Origin: Schinkia azotoformans LMG 9581
GTDB lineage: Bacteria; Bacillota; Bacilli; Bacillales; Bacillaceae_J
DNA length: 33,584 nucleotides
Direction of reading: 5' to 3'
Assembly (NCBI RefSeq): GCF_000307855.1
Contig: NZ_AJLR01000150.1
Span: 1 to 33,584, forward strand
Below are positions 31,779 through 33,584 of this stretch, in pieces. A program made the translations under genes and the position numbers. How positions within the stretch are numbered: the first letter of the stretch is position 1; each line of letters begins with the position of its first letter. The notes beneath the pieces are model-generated. The model saw only the letters and a list, made by a program, of their open reading frames with translations, made no database searches and was not told the DNA's origin.

Positions 31779-32588
31779 TTATCGATCGGGAGAAATGGCT
31801 GCTAACCGAATATGAACAGCATACATTTCAATTTTAAAATAAGAGAACATGGCTTCATTCACTTTTTGTTGGACTTTTTTCAAAAGTTCAACGATATTCT
31901 GTTCAAGGGGGCAGTTCAGTTCAATTTCAATCGTTACGCTTTGAAAAGTGGTGAAATCGTAGTCGAGAATTTTTGCGTTCTTAACGTACTTTATTTTCTT
32001 GCAAGTGTGTGTGATGATTTCCTTATACACATCCTCATTTATCGTAATCGTTCCTTTTGTAAAATGAGGCTGAATAATCGTTTCTTCCCCAATATATTTC
32101 GCTTGTTTTGAGAAAAGCTTTTTTCCTTTTTGGAGGATCTTTTTTAATCTATTGTGCTCTACTTGCATATACGGAATCGGAATTACGTGCTTCCCTTGTG
32201 TGTTCCGCATGTAGCGAGCCATATTAATTTCCTTGCTAGTACGAATTTCAGATACATCAATATATGTATCGATTTTCCCCAACTTCAATTTATCTGCGAT
32301 TAAGTTAACCATTTTTACGGAGGTTCCAACAATTAAAATTTTGTCTAAAGCAGTCATGCGGATCACATTCGCAACTTCCTCGCGGTGATCATCATAAAAG
32401 AAAGTGGCCCGCTTAACTGCTTTTATATAATTATTTTCATACTTAGCGGAAGTTCCCGCAATTTTCTTCCCATTTACAATTAAAATCCCATCATCGATAA
32501 TCGCTGGAATGTTGTGTTCGTCGCAGAAATGTAAAACACTTGTACTTTTTCCGGTACCACTTTCCCCAACTAATGCATAAACCTTCAA
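31779..32588 (-). CDS. P-loop NTPase with an Asp23/Gls24-like C-terminal domain
   Basis: A 269-residue protein with a clear Walker A, Gly-Glu-Ser-Gly-Thr-Gly-Lys-Ser-Thr, at 8-16. The hydrophobic Lys-Ile-Leu-Ile-Val-Gly near residue 85 lacks an obvious acidic Walker B. The middle is basic. The C-terminal part (about 177-265) resembles an Asp23/Gls24 domain: Thr-Lys-Gly-Thr-Ile-Thr-Ile-Asn-Glu-Asp-Val-Tyr-Lys-Glu-Ile-Ile, then alternating strand and helix. Such domains occur in cell-envelope stress proteins, and the combination with a P-loop is unusual. The start has a GAGAAGGGGG-type site about 8 bases upstream. It is a single gene; the function is unknown. Confidence 0.75.
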   Translation of the reverse strand: MKVYALVGESGTGKSTSVLHFCDEHNIPAIIDDGILIVNGKKIAGTSAKYENNYIKAVKRATFFYDDHREEVANVIRMTALDKILIVGTSVKMVNLIADKLKLGKIDTYIDVSEIRTSKEINMARYMRNTQGKHVIPIPYMQVEHNRLKKILQKGKKLFSKQAKYIGEETIIQPHFTKGTITINEDVYKEIITHTCKKIKYVKNAKILDYDFTTFQSVTIEIELNCPLEQNIVELLKKVQQKVNEAMFSYFKIEMYAVHIRLAAISPDR

Positions 32589-32734
32589 AAAAATACCCCC
32601 TTCTCTCGGAACAGTGCTTAGTTCAATTATAAAACTGATGGAATGTTAAACCAAGACAAAAAAAGTAACTTAAAGTACCCTAATCCAGCATAGTGCATAG
32701 GATATCTCGTAAAACTGTGAAGGGATTGATTTAC

Positions 32735-33301
32735 ATGTACTATGCACCATGCATGTGCCAGTACTCACTACAATATCAATATCCATATTATTTTAATAAT
32801 CCCGTGTATTATAGTGGGGGCTGGTCTGAAGGAGCTATTTCACAAGATGAATTGGAGCACCTGAACCGAATGGCTTTTTTACAATCACTAAATGGAAAAG
32901 TAAAGGATCATGGACCACATCCTTATGTTGTTAATATTAATGATGCTGCAAAAGAAAACAACACCTATCGCACCGCCATATGGACGGGTCCTCATTTGCA
33001 AGTAACGTTAATGAGCATTGATGTTGGGGGTGATATAGGCTTGGAGGTTCATCCTAATAACGATCAATTTCTCCGTATTGAACAAGGTCGTGGGGTTGTT
33101 CGAATGGGAAATAATAAAAACAATCTAACCTTTGAAAAACAAGTGAGAAAAGATTCGGCCATCATGGTACCAGCCGGAACATGGCATAATGTCATTAATG
33201 CCGGCAATGTCCCTCTAAAGCTTTACTCCATTTATGCACCTCCGCATCATCCATATGGAACTATTCACAGGACTAAAGCTGAAGCTATAGCAGAGGAATA
33301 G
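32735..33301 (+). CDS. Cupin domain protein with a Tyr-rich N-terminus
   Basis: A 188-residue protein. The first 35 residues are very rich in Tyr, Pro and Cys, like spore-coat proteins. The rest is a single cupin barrel with motif 1 around Glu-Val-His-Pro-Asn-Asn-Asp-Gln-Phe-Leu-Arg-Ile-Glu-Gln-Gly-Arg-Gly and motif 2 Pro-Ala-Gly-Thr-Trp-His-Asn-Val, which can bind a metal. It resembles mannose-6-phosphate isomerase-type cupins found in spore formers. I chose ATG 32735 because AAGGGA is about 10 bases upstream; an in-frame ATG at 32693 has no site. A role in the spore surface is inferred from composition and is uncertain. Confidence 0.8.
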   Translation: MYYAPCMCQYSLQYQYPYYFNNPVYYSGGWSEGAISQDELEHLNRMAFLQSLNGKVKDHGPHPYVVNINDAAKENNTYRTAIWTGPHLQVTLMSIDVGGDIGLEVHPNNDQFLRIEQGRGVVRMGNNKNNLTFEKQVRKDSAIMVPAGTWHNVINAGNVPLKLYSIYAPPHHPYGTIHRTKAEAIAEE

Positions 33302-33584
33302 TGGATTGAATCACAATTATCAATGGCGATGGTGTAAATTAAATACCTGCACATTACTGGCAGCCCGATGATCTGAGGCTATTTAGTTTGTTAATTTTTG
33401 GATTATATTAAAACGTGGAGAGGATATAAGAACGGAACAAGCAGAGGAATTAGAAGTTTTCCTCTGCTTGCTTGGTTATGGCATTATTTTTTGTAGTGAA
33501 TAAAAGAGGTGTATTGTGCAGTAGGCATAGCAGGAGGACCGAAACTGGCTTTCCAACATTGCGGTGCGGACAGCGAGTATGTGT
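33302..33584. other. Gene-free 3' end of the window
   Basis: No gene is supported here. The interval contains the hairpin at 33438-33470. A frame open to the window edge begins at a TTG near 33518 behind AGAGGTG, but the spacing is poor and only about 20 codons are visible, so I do not call it. Confidence 0.4.
33438..33470 (+). terminator. Perfect 12-bp hairpin near the window end
   Basis: CAAGCAGAGGAA (33438-33449) and TTCCTCTGCTTG (33459-33470) pair perfectly around a 9-base loop. CTTGGTTATGG follows, so the T-tract is weak. It lies 137 bases after the cupin stop, possibly ending that transcript. Confidence 0.5.

Overview
The window looks like a chromosomal segment of a spore-forming, low-GC Bacillaceae species. 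Supporting signs are AT-rich DNA, strong GGAGG-type ribosome binding sites, many TTG and GTG starts, a GerA-type spore germination operon, a SinI-like anti-repressor peptide, and YwbE, YuxH and YfjN orthologues. I saw no rRNA, tRNA, CRISPR array, insertion sequence or phage module. I cannot name the species.

Layout. 1-2.8 kb: an AT-rich spacer, a 357-residue protein I do not recognise (minus strand), an orphan terminator, a TetR regulator with a visible palindromic operator, and a SinI-like micropeptide. 3-6.1 kb: a tRNA-dihydrouridine synthase, a small acidic protein, a DUF6933 protein preceded by micro-ORFs, and an MDR oxidoreductase. 6.2-9.5 kb: an APC amino-acid permease and a DUF2000 protein (minus strand), divergent from a MocR/GntR-aminotransferase regulator that probably controls them. 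9.6-11.1 kb: a decaying patch with a frameshifted nuclease-fold-like gene, an SNF2 helicase fragment, an intact HIRAN gene and a frameshifted minus-strand remnant. 11.1-12.8 kb: a small membrane protein, DUF4256 and DUF1456. 12.9-16.5 kb: cysK divergent from an ssuBCA-type sulfonate ABC transporter, with face-to-face overlapping promoters and a palindrome. 16.6-19.7 kb: an MFS exporter with its MarR regulator, then a YuxH EAL-HDOD protein. 20-22.4 kb: a 791-residue two-module isoprenoid synthase. 22.4-24.9 kb: ywbE, a PfkB sugar kinase and a zinc alcohol dehydrogenase. 25-27 kb: a dCache chemoreceptor. 27-30.8 kb: a gerA-type operon (minus strand). 31-33.3 kb: a crotonase lacking both catalytic glutamates, a P-loop protein with an Asp23-like C-terminus, and a cupin.

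Working together. The clearest functional units are cysK with ssuBCA (sulfur acquisition and cysteine synthesis), the gerA receptor operon (A-B-C order, probable sigma-G promoter), MocR with DUF2000 and APC (amine or amino-acid import), and MarR with MFS (regulated efflux). The most unusual gene is the large isoprenoid synthase. Its C-terminal half is a canonical prenyl diphosphate synthase. Its N-terminal half carries further aspartate-rich motifs like those of prenyl-transferring or terpene-forming class I enzymes, so it may be a bacterial two-step terpene enzyme. All function calls come from reading the sequence; no database search was possible.
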